Position numbers and translations under genes: made by a program. A stretch of DNA of 64,000 bases from Gigaspora rosea (Eukaryota > Glomeromycota > Glomeromycetes > Diversisporales > Gigasporaceae): contig QKWP01000576.1 of NCBI GenBank assembly GCA_003550325.1, positions 128,652 through 192,651 on the forward strand. The letters are read 5' to 3'. The notes under the pieces are model-generated. The model searched no databases. It saw nothing but the letters and a program-made list of their open reading frames with translations, and was not told where the DNA came from. This document shows positions 23,853 through 33,828 of the stretch, piece after piece. Within the stretch, counting starts at the first letter, position 1. The number at the start of each line of letters is the position of its first letter.

Positions 23853-24212
23853 AGGTAGAGTACAATGTCGATTATTTTCATATATGATCGTAATACAAAA
23901 AATTTTTATATAGAGCCAAAAATACGCTATTGATAAAGATTTTTGAGAATGTATCCAATTTTGGCCAAAATTTTGTGGCATATAGGTCAAACTCTTCTAT
24001 TTATAGTAGTAAAACTTTAAAGCCACAAATTATATTAAAAAAATCTACTTGTATATATCGTCAATTTTCCTAGGATGATTGAAATTTTTCTAGGTAGTAC
24101 AATATAAATAACATACAATAACATATGATCAGCACCTGATTTCAATTGAATGTTATTGTAAAAAAAATTAGTATGTGATCACTATTAAAATGTAGATTAT
24201 TGTACTCTACCC
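23853..24212. mobile_element. TTAA-flanked MITE (GGGTAGAGT family), copy 1
   Basis: Its ends are AGGTAGAGTACAAT and the complement of GGGTAGAGTACAAT, with TTAA directly outside on both sides (23849-23852 and 24213-24216), the target choice of piggyBac-type transposons. It is 360 bases, has no ORF, and is inserted in the GGTGACCC element. Related copies are at 36414-36801 and, partly, 34310-34620. Confidence 0.8.
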
Positions 24213-24539
24213 TTAACCACTTGAGATTTTTTTAATTGACCCAGGTTGACCTGACGGGTCACTCGTCGGGTCACATGTCGGGTGATCCAGGTGGTGCCTT
24301 TTTTTGGACTGACCCATTTCCACCTGGGTGGCACATCGTCCACCCATCAGGTGACCAGGGTGAAGATTTTTTAGATAGGTCAATTCACTACTTTGGACTT
24401 TACTATATAGCAACTATTATTAATTGTGAGGTAGCTTATTTTTGGGTCAAAGAAATTTTGAGTTTGTTGACCAAAAGAGAGGTAGTAGCTTATTTTTAGA
24501 GGTGGCAATATATAAAGTAAAGCTTTTGTCATCATATTA

Positions 24540-24745
24540 TTAAAATTGTCCAATAAAATTATTGGACAATTGGACATATGTCCAATTGACTATTTGGACA
24601 TATATCCAATAAATTTTACAATTTATTTGAACATTGTCCAATGCCTAAAGGTCCAAAAAATTATTTGGACATTTGGACTAAGTCCAAATGTCCAAATTGT
24701 CCAATTAAGTTTATTTGGACATTGTCCAATGCCAACCCCAGTTCG
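24540..24745. repeat. TTGGACA repeat element, copy 2
   Basis: At least a dozen TTGGACA/TGTCCAA words, often in hairpins such as TCCAATAAAATTATTGGA, end in ATTGTCCAATGCCA. The same family as 12505-12660 in the other orientation. Confidence 0.65.
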
Positions 24746-25075
24746 ATGTATGGTACTTTGTATCACCAATTTTGTTTTCTATATTTTAAAATTATAATAA
24801 AATTTTTTTACAGAGCATATCTATTACAGTATGCAAATATATAACTAAATTTGCATAAGTTACATTGAAATTATATGTTACTCTGATTATACCATCATCT
24901 GGATAACAAAATACTGATATTTTTTTCAAAAATTTACTAAAAATATTAATATAACTTACTGTACTGTATCAATATTTGAATTTTTTTACTAATGACTCAA
25001 AAATGTCAATATAATCAAAGTGATGCATATTATTACAGAATTTACTAATGCAGTATACACTATAGTAAAATTAGT

Positions 25076-25326
25076 TAGAGTTGGGCAATGAAACCTAAAA
25101 TTATATATAAATCCTGAAACCATTTCTGAAACCCCGAAACCTTTTCTAAACTCTATACTATACTGAAAGAGTTAGAATTTTAATTTTAGACTTTAAGACA
25201 TAAAGTACATGATAATTGGATTGTATTTCAGAAATGGTTTGGTTACTTTATAGTAAATGTGCATTAGTTATTAATATTCTTATTTGAAGGTTTCAGAAAG
25301 ATTTCAGGTTTTGGGTTACAACTCTA
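25076..25326. mobile_element. hAT-type MITE with diverged 8-base duplication
   Basis: It starts TAGAGTTGGGCAATG and ends with the complement of TAGAGTTGTAACCC. The flanks are AAATTAGT and AATTGAGT (6 of 8 the same). GAAACC-type words repeat inside both ends. No ORF. Confidence 0.65.
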
Positions 25327-26600
25327 AATTGAGTTAGTATCAGATCATAATTTTACTATAATTTGATATAATATTTCTATTACAGAACTCATTATTCAGT
25401 AATTTCTGTATGTAATAAATGTTAGTTCGTTGTTTTAGAATTATTATTCCTATTTTGATTCAGATTTACTTGCTAATATATATACATAGTTGTTAAAGTT
25501 GAGTTAGTATTGAAGTTATTAATTTTTGCATAAAAATTTCTGTCACAAAACTATTTCCTAATCTAGTTATTACAATATATGATTAAGGTTGTTTTGGTTG
25601 TATTCAAATTATCATAATTACTGTATAGAATCTGTAACAAAATTTATTCCTATATATATTAGTTAAGATTGAGCTAGTATTGAAGTTATTGGATTTTTAC
25701 TTTTAAGCAAACAAAATTAAATTTTATACTCAGACTGGTAATTATTAAACAATTAAATAATTACAGTTATGATACAGTATATTTTCTTGAAACACAAATA
25801 TTAAAATGAACTAAATTAAACTATGTACTCATTTTGGTAATTTATTTATCAGGCTGCTATACTTGTTTTTATACTCATTTATTTCTCTTGGAAAGTTTTA
25901 GATCCTTACATTAATTCCACCTAGCACTATTTTTCTAGCTAAAAATCGAATATGTATATCTCAAAAAATTTTTTACTAATAGAGAGAAGAGTGAGTTAAA
26001 AAGTTTAATATAAACTGCTGGAATTGCTTAATTGTCTGATAAGACTAATTAAAAAAATATAACAGCTCTAACAACTTTTTGATTCTTTGTTATACAAAAT
26101 GAAAATTAATCTTGTGTAATTTTTGATGTAATTCTTTTATTAATTTATAGTAAATTAAAAATTTTCAACTAACTAATCCATTTTTTTTCAAATGCCATAT
26201 AATGCAAAACAAAAAATTAACTTGGTATGACAGGACCCCCAAAATATACATACATAGGTCAGGTTTATTATAAAATTACTAAAAATAAAAAGATTTGCAA
26301 AAAAAACCTCAAAAATAACCAAACAATTACTATAATAGAAAAGATCTGTATAAAAACTTCCAAAAATAAGCAAGCTAATACCTGGCCTATCTATATATGT
26401 CCAGAGTCCTGGTATGGCTTAATTTTAGCTTTGAACATTATTCTATTGATTTACAATAAATTAAAAAAAAAGAAAAAATCCAATTAGCCACCCAAGTTTT
26501 CACATTAGATTCCATATAATGCACCAATTTTGTGTGGTCTAATTTTAAATATAAACATTATTATATTAATTAAAAAAATGCGTTTTCACTATGGTATTTT
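25327..26600. other. AT-rich stretch with dispersed repeat pieces, no gene
   Basis: No protein-like frame apart from short ones created by repeats. It holds two copies (about 26125-26220 and 26440-26575) of a dispersed repeat recognisable by TTTATAGTAAATTAAAAA followed by ATATAATGCA; a third is at 30855-30985. Between them, 26221-26417 is a small foldback with CAGGACCC/CCAGGACTC-like ends. Confidence 0.5.
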
Positions 26601-26669
26601 GCTATTTTTACTATAGTTATACAAAATTTTCTATTTTAGTATTTAATATAATACTATATATTATATCTT

Positions 26670-27345
26670 TAATTCTAACTCTAAAACTAATAAGTAAACC
26701 TTCTTTGGCCAGTGGATTCCAAGATACTTGAAATTAAAGAAGATACAAACTATTTAAACCATTTATTTTTCTTTATATATGTTTTGAAAAGTTTTTTTAT
26801 ATAGTAAAAAATTTTACTAAGAAAATAATAAAATTTGGTTTAAAAAATTGGCATTTTTTGAGCCAAAAAACAACTTACTTAAGAGCCCAATATCAATTGT
26901 GATAACAAACATTTGTGCAAATCATAATTTTTTGTTTAATAGCTTTTTTTCTAACTTTTATATTTGTTTTTCTTTATATATATTTTGAAAAGTTTTTTAT
27001 CATAATAAAAATTTTTACTAAAAAAAAAAATAAAACTTGTCTTATAAAACTAGCATTTTTTTTAGCCAAAGAACAACTTTATTTAATAGTTTGAAGTCAA
27101 TTGTAATAATAAAATTCTGTATAAATTACAATTTTTTGTTTGACAAATTTTTTCTATAATATATAGTAAATTTGCTAATCCTTATATTCTTTTCTTTGAT
27201 TCCAAATATTTTGGGATCCAATAGGCCAATTTTGATGATTTAACTACTATTAAAATCAGAAAAATAAGCTCCACAACTTTCAATTAGAAGCCAAAAAAGG
27301 GTGACTTATTAGTTTTTAGAGTTAGGATTAGAATTAGAGTTAAAG
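26670..27345. mobile_element. Foldback element inside the outer pair
   Basis: The left arm TTCTAACTCTAAAACTAATA and the right arm with its complement (about 27305-27335) bracket inner arms that carry the shared core GATCCAATAGGCCAATTT followed by GATGATTTAACTAC (about 27213-27250). No ORF. Confidence 0.6.
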
Positions 27346-27347
27346 TT

Positions 27348-28972
27348 AGGGGGCTTCCAGAAATCAGCTGATTTTTTTATACTATGAGCCCACCCCTACC
27401 CCACCCACACCCACCTGATATCCCAATCAGCCAATCAGATTTTATAATTATTAAAAAGTTAGATATAATATTTAATAGTAAATAACTTTTGATCTACTGG
27501 GCCAATTTCGATGATTTAACTGCCAAAATGATCCTTTCAATGAGAGAATTCTAGCAAGCCCAAAATCATTAAAATCTAATCACTGGATCCTAAGATCGAA
27601 ATAGATTTGTGTTACTACAAAAGTTTTATAATTTATTAAAAAATTATAAACTATTTATAGTAACACAAATTTATTCTGATCTCTGGATCCTGTGATTAGA
27701 TTTTTATGATTTTGAGCTTCTAGAATCCTCTCATTGAGCTGATTATTTTGGTAGTTAAATCATTGAAATTGGCCTAGTAGTCAAAAGTTATTAACAATTA
27801 AAAATTAATTTTCAATTGTTAATAATTTTTGATCTACTGGCCCAATTTCGATGATTCAACTATCAAAATAATCACTCAATAAGAGGATTCTAGCAAGCCC
27901 AAAATCATTAAAATCTAATCACTGGATCCTAAGATCGAAATAGATTTGTGTTACTACAAAAGTTTTATAATTTATTAAAAAATTATAAACTATTTATAGT
28001 AACACAAATTTATTCTGATCTCTGGATCCTGTGATTAGATTTTTATGATTTTGAGCTTCTAGAATCCTCTCATTGAGCTGATTATTTTGGTAGTTAAATC
28101 ATTGAAATTGGCCTAGTAGTCAAAAGTTATTAACAATTAAAAATTAATTTTCAATTGTTAATAATTTTTGATCTACTGGCCCAATTTCGATGATTCAACT
28201 ACCAAAATAATCACTCAATAAGAGGATTCTAGCAAGCCCAAAATCATTAAAATCTAATTACTAGTTTCTAAGATCAGAATAGATTTGTGTTTCTATAGAA
28301 GTTTTATAATTTATTAAAGAATTATAAACCATTTATAGTAATACAAATCTATTCTGATCTCTGGATCCAGTAATTGGATTTTTATTATTTTAGGCTTGCT
28401 AGAATCCTCTCATTGAGCTGATCATTTTGGTAGTTGAATCATCAAAATTGGCCCAGTAGATCAAAAGTTATTACAATTGAAAATTAACTTTAATTGTTAA
28501 TAACTTTTGATCTACTGGGCCAATTTCGATGATTTAACTACCAAAATGATCATCTTAATGAGAGGATTCTAGCAAGCTCAAAATCGTAAAAATCCAATTA
28601 CAGAATCCAGAAATTATAATAAATTTGTGTTACTATAAATGGTTTATAATTTTTTAATAAATTATAAAACTTTTATAGTAATATATATCTATTCTGATCT
28701 TAGAATCCAGTGATTAGATTTTAATGATTTTGGCTTGCTAGAATCCTCTCATTAAGAGGATAATTTTGGTAGTTAAATCATTAAATTTGATCTAGAAATT
28801 AAAAGTTATTAATTATTAAATATCTGATATTGTTAATAAATTTATAATTTTGGTCAAAAATAATTTTGTAGCTTTGGCCAGAATTATAAAATTTTGGCCG
28901 GAATTATACCTGATACTTCAGCTGACCCACCCACCCTCCTAAAATCAGCTAATTTTTGAAAGCCCCTTAGAG
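27348..28972. repeat. Tandem array of four palindromic 339-base units
   Basis: The landmark CTAGCAAGCC recurs at 27551, 27890, 28229 and 28569 (spacing 339, 339, 340). Each unit is a big inverted repeat: GATCTACTGGGCCAATTTC with GATGATTTAACTACCAAAA on one arm and the complement on the other, around a central AATTTATTAAAAAATTATAA hairpin. Units 1 and 2 are almost identical over more than 300 bases; units 3 and 4 are more diverged. The array is bracketed by GGGGCTTYCARAAATYAGC and its complement (27350 and 28972), so it may have spread inside one element. Confidence 0.88.
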
Positions 28973-29323
28973 AGAATACTAAAAATAGAAAATTTTGTGT
29001 AACTATAGTAGAAATAGTAATTCTCTTAATTTATAGTAAATTAAAAAGAAGTTTAATTGATGATTCGCCACTTAACAGAAGAATGATCTTAGTGTAACAT
29101 GATGCAGATCACTATATAAATCCTATATGTATGGAATGCAGCTTTCGTCCAAGGAAAACTTTTTATTTTACTAAATTAACAAGCAAAGTCGATTAATTGA
29201 AAGTTGTAGAGCTCAATGAGATGATTCTAACGGCGGTTAGATCATCCAAATCGGTCCAGTGAATGCCAAGATATCTTCGAAAAACTATTGGCTACCTATA
29301 TAAAATTACTATGTAAACAGATA

Positions 29324-29667
29324 CAGTGCGGGACACCATAAACCAACACCTTTTTATATGTATTTTACAAAAATTGATATAACTTAAAAATAAAAAATTT
29401 TTTCCAAAAAATTTTTAACCAAATTGTAGCTTTAAGGCTAAGCAACAATTTGGTTAAAAAGGATTTTTAATTTATTTTAATTTTAAAAGGTTATATCAAT
29501 TTAAAGTTTACTATGAAATTGAAAATTTGGCATTTAATATATAAAAAAAAGAAACTCATATGTAATTTTTGACCAATCACATTAATTACATTATTCTAGC
29601 CAATCAGAATTGAGTACTTATTTCAAAATTTGGCACGGGGTGAGTTGGTTTATGCTGTCCCGCACTG
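29324..29667. mobile_element. Tc1/mariner-type MITE, TA duplication
   Basis: CAGTGCGGGACACCATAAAC at the left and its near-perfect complement at the right, flanked by TA on both sides (29322-29323 and 29668-29669). 344 bases, no ORF. The ends resemble pogo/Tc1-type termini, and a matching autonomous element is not in this window. Confidence 0.85.
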
Positions 29668-30114
29668 TATAAACAATAGTTTGTTGTTCGAAGGACACTA
29701 CAGGTAGAGCACTAGTACACCCAATGTCTGTATATTAGCAAATTCTAATTCTGATTGGCTAGATCAGGTGTAACATAAAACAACAAAAACAATAAGATCA
29801 GGTGTAATATAAAAAACAACAAAAACAATAAAAACAATTGAAAACTGATGCTTATTGGCTTATCGGTGACTTTAAATCGTTCCCATTTTCCTAGTTTACA
29901 TAGAAATTTATATAGTCGCCCAATCGTTTTTTGAAGATATCTTGGCATCCACTAGGCCGATTTGGATAATCTAACTACCGTTAGAATCGTCTCATTGAGC
30001 TCTACAACTTTCAATTAATCGACTTTGCTTGTTAACTTAGTAAAATAAAAGTTTTCTTTGAACGAACGCTGCATTCTGTACATATAAGATTTACATAGTG
30101 ATCTGCATTATATT

Positions 30115-30298
30115 TAGGGTTCGGAATGGGCCAGCCCATTAGGCCCATTGGGCTTTTTTTGAAAATTAATTTGGGCCACGTCTCATAGTGCTAGTCACAT
30201 GATAATTTATCATGTGACTGGCACTTTTATAATGTAGCCCAAATTAACTTTTTTAAAAAAGCCCAATGGGCTAACGGGCCGGCCCATTCTGAACCCTA
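30115..30298. mobile_element. hAT-type MITE inside a foldback arm
   Basis: It begins TAGGGTTCGGAATGGGCC and ends with the complement of TAGGGTTCAGAATGGGCC; GGGCC/GGCCC words repeat inside. The flanks ATTATATT and GTTATGTT agree at 6 of 8 bases. It splits the right arm of the element 29053-30338, whose left arm has the uninterrupted version, so the insertion is directly visible. Confidence 0.85.
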
Positions 30299-30340
30299 GT
30301 TATGTTATACTTCTGTTGAGTGGTGAATCATCAATTAATA

Positions 30341-30825
30341 TGCTTCACATGGGTATGATGTGCTTGTATATTGCACTCTAATTTGATTGTCTAAATTTGC
30401 AGATCATTATTTTAAAAAAAAATAACCAATTTTGTTAAAATTTTTTAGATTAAGAATTAGTCTAAGAAATTTTAAAAAAATCTTAAAATTTTTTGCGCTT
30501 ATATGCTAAATTTAGCATGAACAAGTTTACTTAATCAAACTAGAAAAGTTGTCTTAATAAAATTTAGAGAAATCGTCAAAAAATGAGTTAAAAAATGAAA
30601 AATTGCAAATATCCTTAAATTTTAATAAGACAACCTTTCTAATTCGACTAAGTAAACTTGTTCAGCACAAAATTTTGCATATATATACAACAAACCTTCT
30701 AACCTAACTCTAATCTAAAAGTTTTCACATTAATTTGTTTATTTTTTTAAAAATAATGATCTACTAATTTAGCCAATCAAATTAGGGTGCAATATATAAG
30801 CACATTGCAGAGTGCGAGATATGCA
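30341..30825. mobile_element. Foldback element with an inner inverted repeat
   Basis: The outer arms share ATGTGCTTGTATATTGCAC with TCTAATTTGATTG and their complement; the inner arms (30523-30665) share AAGTAAACTTGTTCAGCA and AAGTTGTCTTAATAAAATTT. The inner arm motif also occurs in the 327-base array at 2247-3330. Confidence 0.65.
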
Positions 30826-30854
30826 TTTATTTAATTAAAAAAATTAATATAAAC

Positions 30855-30985
30855 ATTATTCTATTAATTTATAGTAAATTAAAAAAATGCAACTGACTGA
30901 TTCAAGTTTTTAGATTCTATATAATACAAAATGAATAATTAATTTTGCATAGTTTAATCTTAGATGTAAGCATTATTCTATTAAA
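30855..30985. repeat. Dispersed repeat, third copy
   Basis: It matches the copies near 26125 and 26440: TTTATAGTAAATTAAAAA, then ATATAATACAAAATGAATAA and TTTAATCTTAGATGTAAGC. Direct orientation, no ends identified. Confidence 0.5.
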
Positions 30986-31833
30986 AAATCTTATAAAACT
31001 GTGTATGATTATATGACATAGAGCAATAAAATTGGTTGTTTTAATTAATACAGATTAGTCTAACAAAGAAAAAAAAGAAAAAAGTGAAAAGCATAAAATA
31101 CAAAAAAACTAATATAAAATATTAAAAAGTTGATTTTACCTATATAAGATCTCTTTTAACCAAAACTCAAACTAATCTTTATTAGGAAATTAAAAATATT
31201 AATAATCTATAGTGATCATTAAATTTATCAAATAAGTGCAGACTCTTGTTTAAAAAATTGCAAATATCTTCAAAATTTAGATTTTTGCAGTTCTTTACAG
31301 ATTTTTTGCCAAAAATCTTTAAAAAGTATAATCTTTACAGATTATAATAAGCGGCACCTATTATACCTATAATAAACTCCAAAATTATAACTATGATATT
31401 TATCTGCCAATAAGAACACATGAAAAAACCAAATAAATAATAAATAAATAAACTATATGTTTATACATTTCTTTATTTTTTATTTATTTTTATTTATTTT
31501 TTTAATTTTATCATTTTTTTACTTTTTTTATTGTTTTTTTTAATTTTTTTACAATTTAATTTTTTTAATTTTTTTACATTTTAATCTTTTTATTATTATT
31601 TTTTTATTTTTTTAAAAATTCGAAATAAAATAATAGTAGAAATAACAAGTAAATTTCTGGTTATTTCCATAATAAAGAATAACTAGAATTTACTTTATTT
31701 CCATAGATGCACATACGTACATTATTTTAAAATTTTTTTATTTAAATAATATTAACGTATATTTTTTTTATTTATTTTAAAATTTATTTTGTTTGTTTTT
31801 TTTATTTTTAAATTTTAAATTTTTTTTTTTTAT
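30986..31833. repeat. AT-rich spacer ending in a T-rich tract
   Basis: From about 31440 the plus strand is almost pure T and A with many ATTTTT words. No gene. Confidence 0.6.
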
Positions 31834-32354
31834 TTAATTCATGATCCATCTAAGAACCAGTAAAATAACATAGTAAATTGTGGGAAAATTTACTATTATT
31901 TTTTGCCTTTTTCAGAATCTGGAGTTTCCCAAAGGTCAAAGCGATTTTCTACTAAGTAAACATTTCTTTTAAATTAAATAAAAATTGTAGAAGGGAAAAT
32001 TCCAGTTATAATGGCAGTTAAATCATTAAAATCGGCCCAGTGGAACACAAGATATGAGCATTTTTGTTTTTGCGACTATATAGTGTAAACAAAAAAAGTA
32101 AACATATAATCGTGAAGACAAAAATGCTCATATCTCATGATCCACTAGGCCGATTTTAATGATTTAACTACCATTATGACCAGAAATTTCCCCTCTACAG
32201 CTTTTACTTGATACAAAAAAGATGTTTACTTAGTAGAAAATCAGGTTGTCTTTTGGAAAACTTCAGATTCCAAAAAAGGCAAAAAATACATAGTAAACAT
32301 ATCTCTACTATTTACTATGTTTTTTCACTGGTTCTTCGGCGGATCACGAATTAA
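31834..32354. mobile_element. Foldback element of about 520 bases
   Basis: Arms start TTAATTCATGATCC and meet near 32085. The right arm has GATCCACTAGGCCGATTTTA followed by ATGATTTAACTACC (about 32132), and the left arm its complement (about 32025). Arms also share AAAGATGTTTACTTAGTAG and GGCAAAAAATA. No ORF. Confidence 0.8.
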
Positions 32355-32617
32355 TATATTTTTATTTTGGATAAGTTTAATGCTCACTAGTGGTGAATTT
32401 CACCAATCCAATTAGAATTAAAGAACAGATGTAACAAGCAAAACAATTTTGACAAATATAAAAATTTTTTAAAAAATTACTTATAACTAAAAAATTTGTT
32501 TATGAAACTACTTTTTTTTATGCAAAAAAATTCTTTGCTAAATTTTATTATATATAAAACTCTATTCTAATCTTTAATTTTTATCCTTACTCTAATATTA
32601 AGAAGATTTTATTTTTA

Positions 32618-33828
32618 GGGAAAATGTTTTCCACGCACCTGCACAGTTGTGCATCCCTACATGCATATAAAAATAAATTAATAATCATTATTAATAATCA
32701 TTTATTTGTTTTTTTTTGTTTTCGCTTTTTAATCTTTTTTTTAATAATATAGTTGCTGGTGTCGCCGTCTTTGGTCTATCACTGCTTGTTGGTGTCTTCA
32801 CTGGCATCACCGTTGTTGGTGCTGTCATTGGTGCCATTGCTGGTATTGTTGCTTGTTGGTGTTTTCACTAGTGTTATAGTTGATGTTATTGGCCTCATTA
32901 GATCTAACATTACTGTAGTGTTCCTTGTGGAATAGTTTTACATACTTCTCTAGTGTTTTTGCAAGTAGTCTTTAGTGTTTCTTATAGATAGTATTTCATG
33001 GTCTTTTGGTGTCCTTATGGGTAGTTTGTATATTTCACTTGCGTTTTCTTGCATTTTTGTGGTGGTCTCACTTGTTTCTCTAGTGTTTGTATATAAGTTT
33101 TTTTTATCTTATCCATTAATAATTTGATGATTTCTTTGGAAGTCACCGCTTTTAGAATCATGAGTTGTCATTTTTTGGAATTCCATCGCTCTTTGGGATT
33201 GTTATTTTTTGGAGTGTCGTTCTTTAGAGTTATTGTGCTGCTGATTTCGTCACTTGTGGAGGGTGGGTTCATTAGTTAGGTTTTGCTTATTTCAATGCTT
33301 TCGTTATGTTGAAGTGGGTAATGGATAGGTTTTGACTCCTTGTTTTGAATTAAATAGATAGGCGGATGGGTTTACTTTAGGTTTTATTGATAGTTATTCA
33401 CTATATGTATTTTTCTTTTTTGTTTTAATTAATAAAGTTTTTTTAAAGGTTTAAAATCGATCTTGATTGTTGATTGTGGTGAACATCTAAAGCAGAACAG
33501 ATTCTTATAATACATATTTTATCAAATTAGCTTTAGGGTTAGGGTCACTTTAAATTAAGGTTTGATAGATTTTAAGTAGCTATATTATAAGCAAAATTGC
33601 CCTCCCGACATTTTTAATTAATCCGCCAAAATAGGTTTAGACTACTATTTTCGTATTTTTTAAAGGTTTCACTTTTTTTCTTGTTTTTGCTTCACCTAAG
33701 ATCATCAAAATTCTGTTGATTGGTTGGATATCATATGAATCTGCTCTGTTTTATTCAATGAGGCACATGTTGTACATGCTCGATTTTGATTGGCCGATCA
33801 AGGGATGCATGACTGTGCAGGTGCATGG
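32618..33828. mobile_element. Non-autonomous element with a G/T-rich middle, copy A
   Basis: CGCACCTGCACAGTTGTGCA at about 32633 and its near complement ending at 33828 act as terminal inverted repeats. The interior is strongly strand-biased (G and T on plus), with repeated TTGGTGTC/TTGGTGCT words (32755-32900). The 60-codon frame there only reflects the repeat. A second element of similar build is at 37614-38942. Confidence 0.55.

Larger units (their letters stand above)
23384..24363. mobile_element. Element with GC-rich GGTGACCC subterminal repeats
   Basis: The left end (about 23384-23540) and right end (about 24235-24363) are inverted copies of each other, packed with GGTGACCC, GGGTCAACTC and CACCTGGGTCA words; both contain CCCAGGTGRAAATGGGT. 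The AT-rich middle has no transposase and holds a minisatellite and a second element. The dense short repeats at both ends suggest a non-autonomous DNA transposon, perhaps hAT-like, but the exact termini and duplication could not be fixed. Confidence 0.7.
26601..29019. mobile_element. Outer foldback element enclosing other elements
   Basis: GCTATTTTTACTATAGTTAT at 26601 and its near complement ending at 29019 (both about 45 bases, sharing ACAAAATTTTCTATTTT) enclose two further inverted-repeat units. Read as a composite: an original pair of terminal inverted repeats later filled by other insertions. Confidence 0.6.
29053..30338. mobile_element. Foldback element with arms of about 260 bases, twice interrupted
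   Basis: The left arm (29053-29315) begins TTAATTGATGATTCGCCACT. The right arm (about 29890-30338) is its near complement, split by a MITE at 30115-30298. Both arms hold the shared core (GCATCCACTAGGCCGATTT near 29944 and its complement near 29260). A second MITE occupies 29324-29667. No transposase. Confidence 0.8.

Noticed and set aside
24236-24499. Frames with His/Pro/Gly-rich text near 24.3 kb
   Set aside because: They are by-products of the GGTGACCC repeats in the right end of the element.
26227-26487. Lys-rich 86-codon frame
   Set aside because: It overlaps a small foldback and an A-rich tract; composition alone explains the Lys content.
28974-29060. Possible telomere-like or satellite repeat
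   Set aside because: No short TTAGGG-type array; the sequence belongs to the dispersed TTTATAGTAAATTAAAAA repeat and foldback ends.
32753-32935. A 60-codon hydrophobic frame
   Set aside because: It is only the TTGGTGTC-type tandem repeat read in one frame; Leu/Val richness follows from the repeat.
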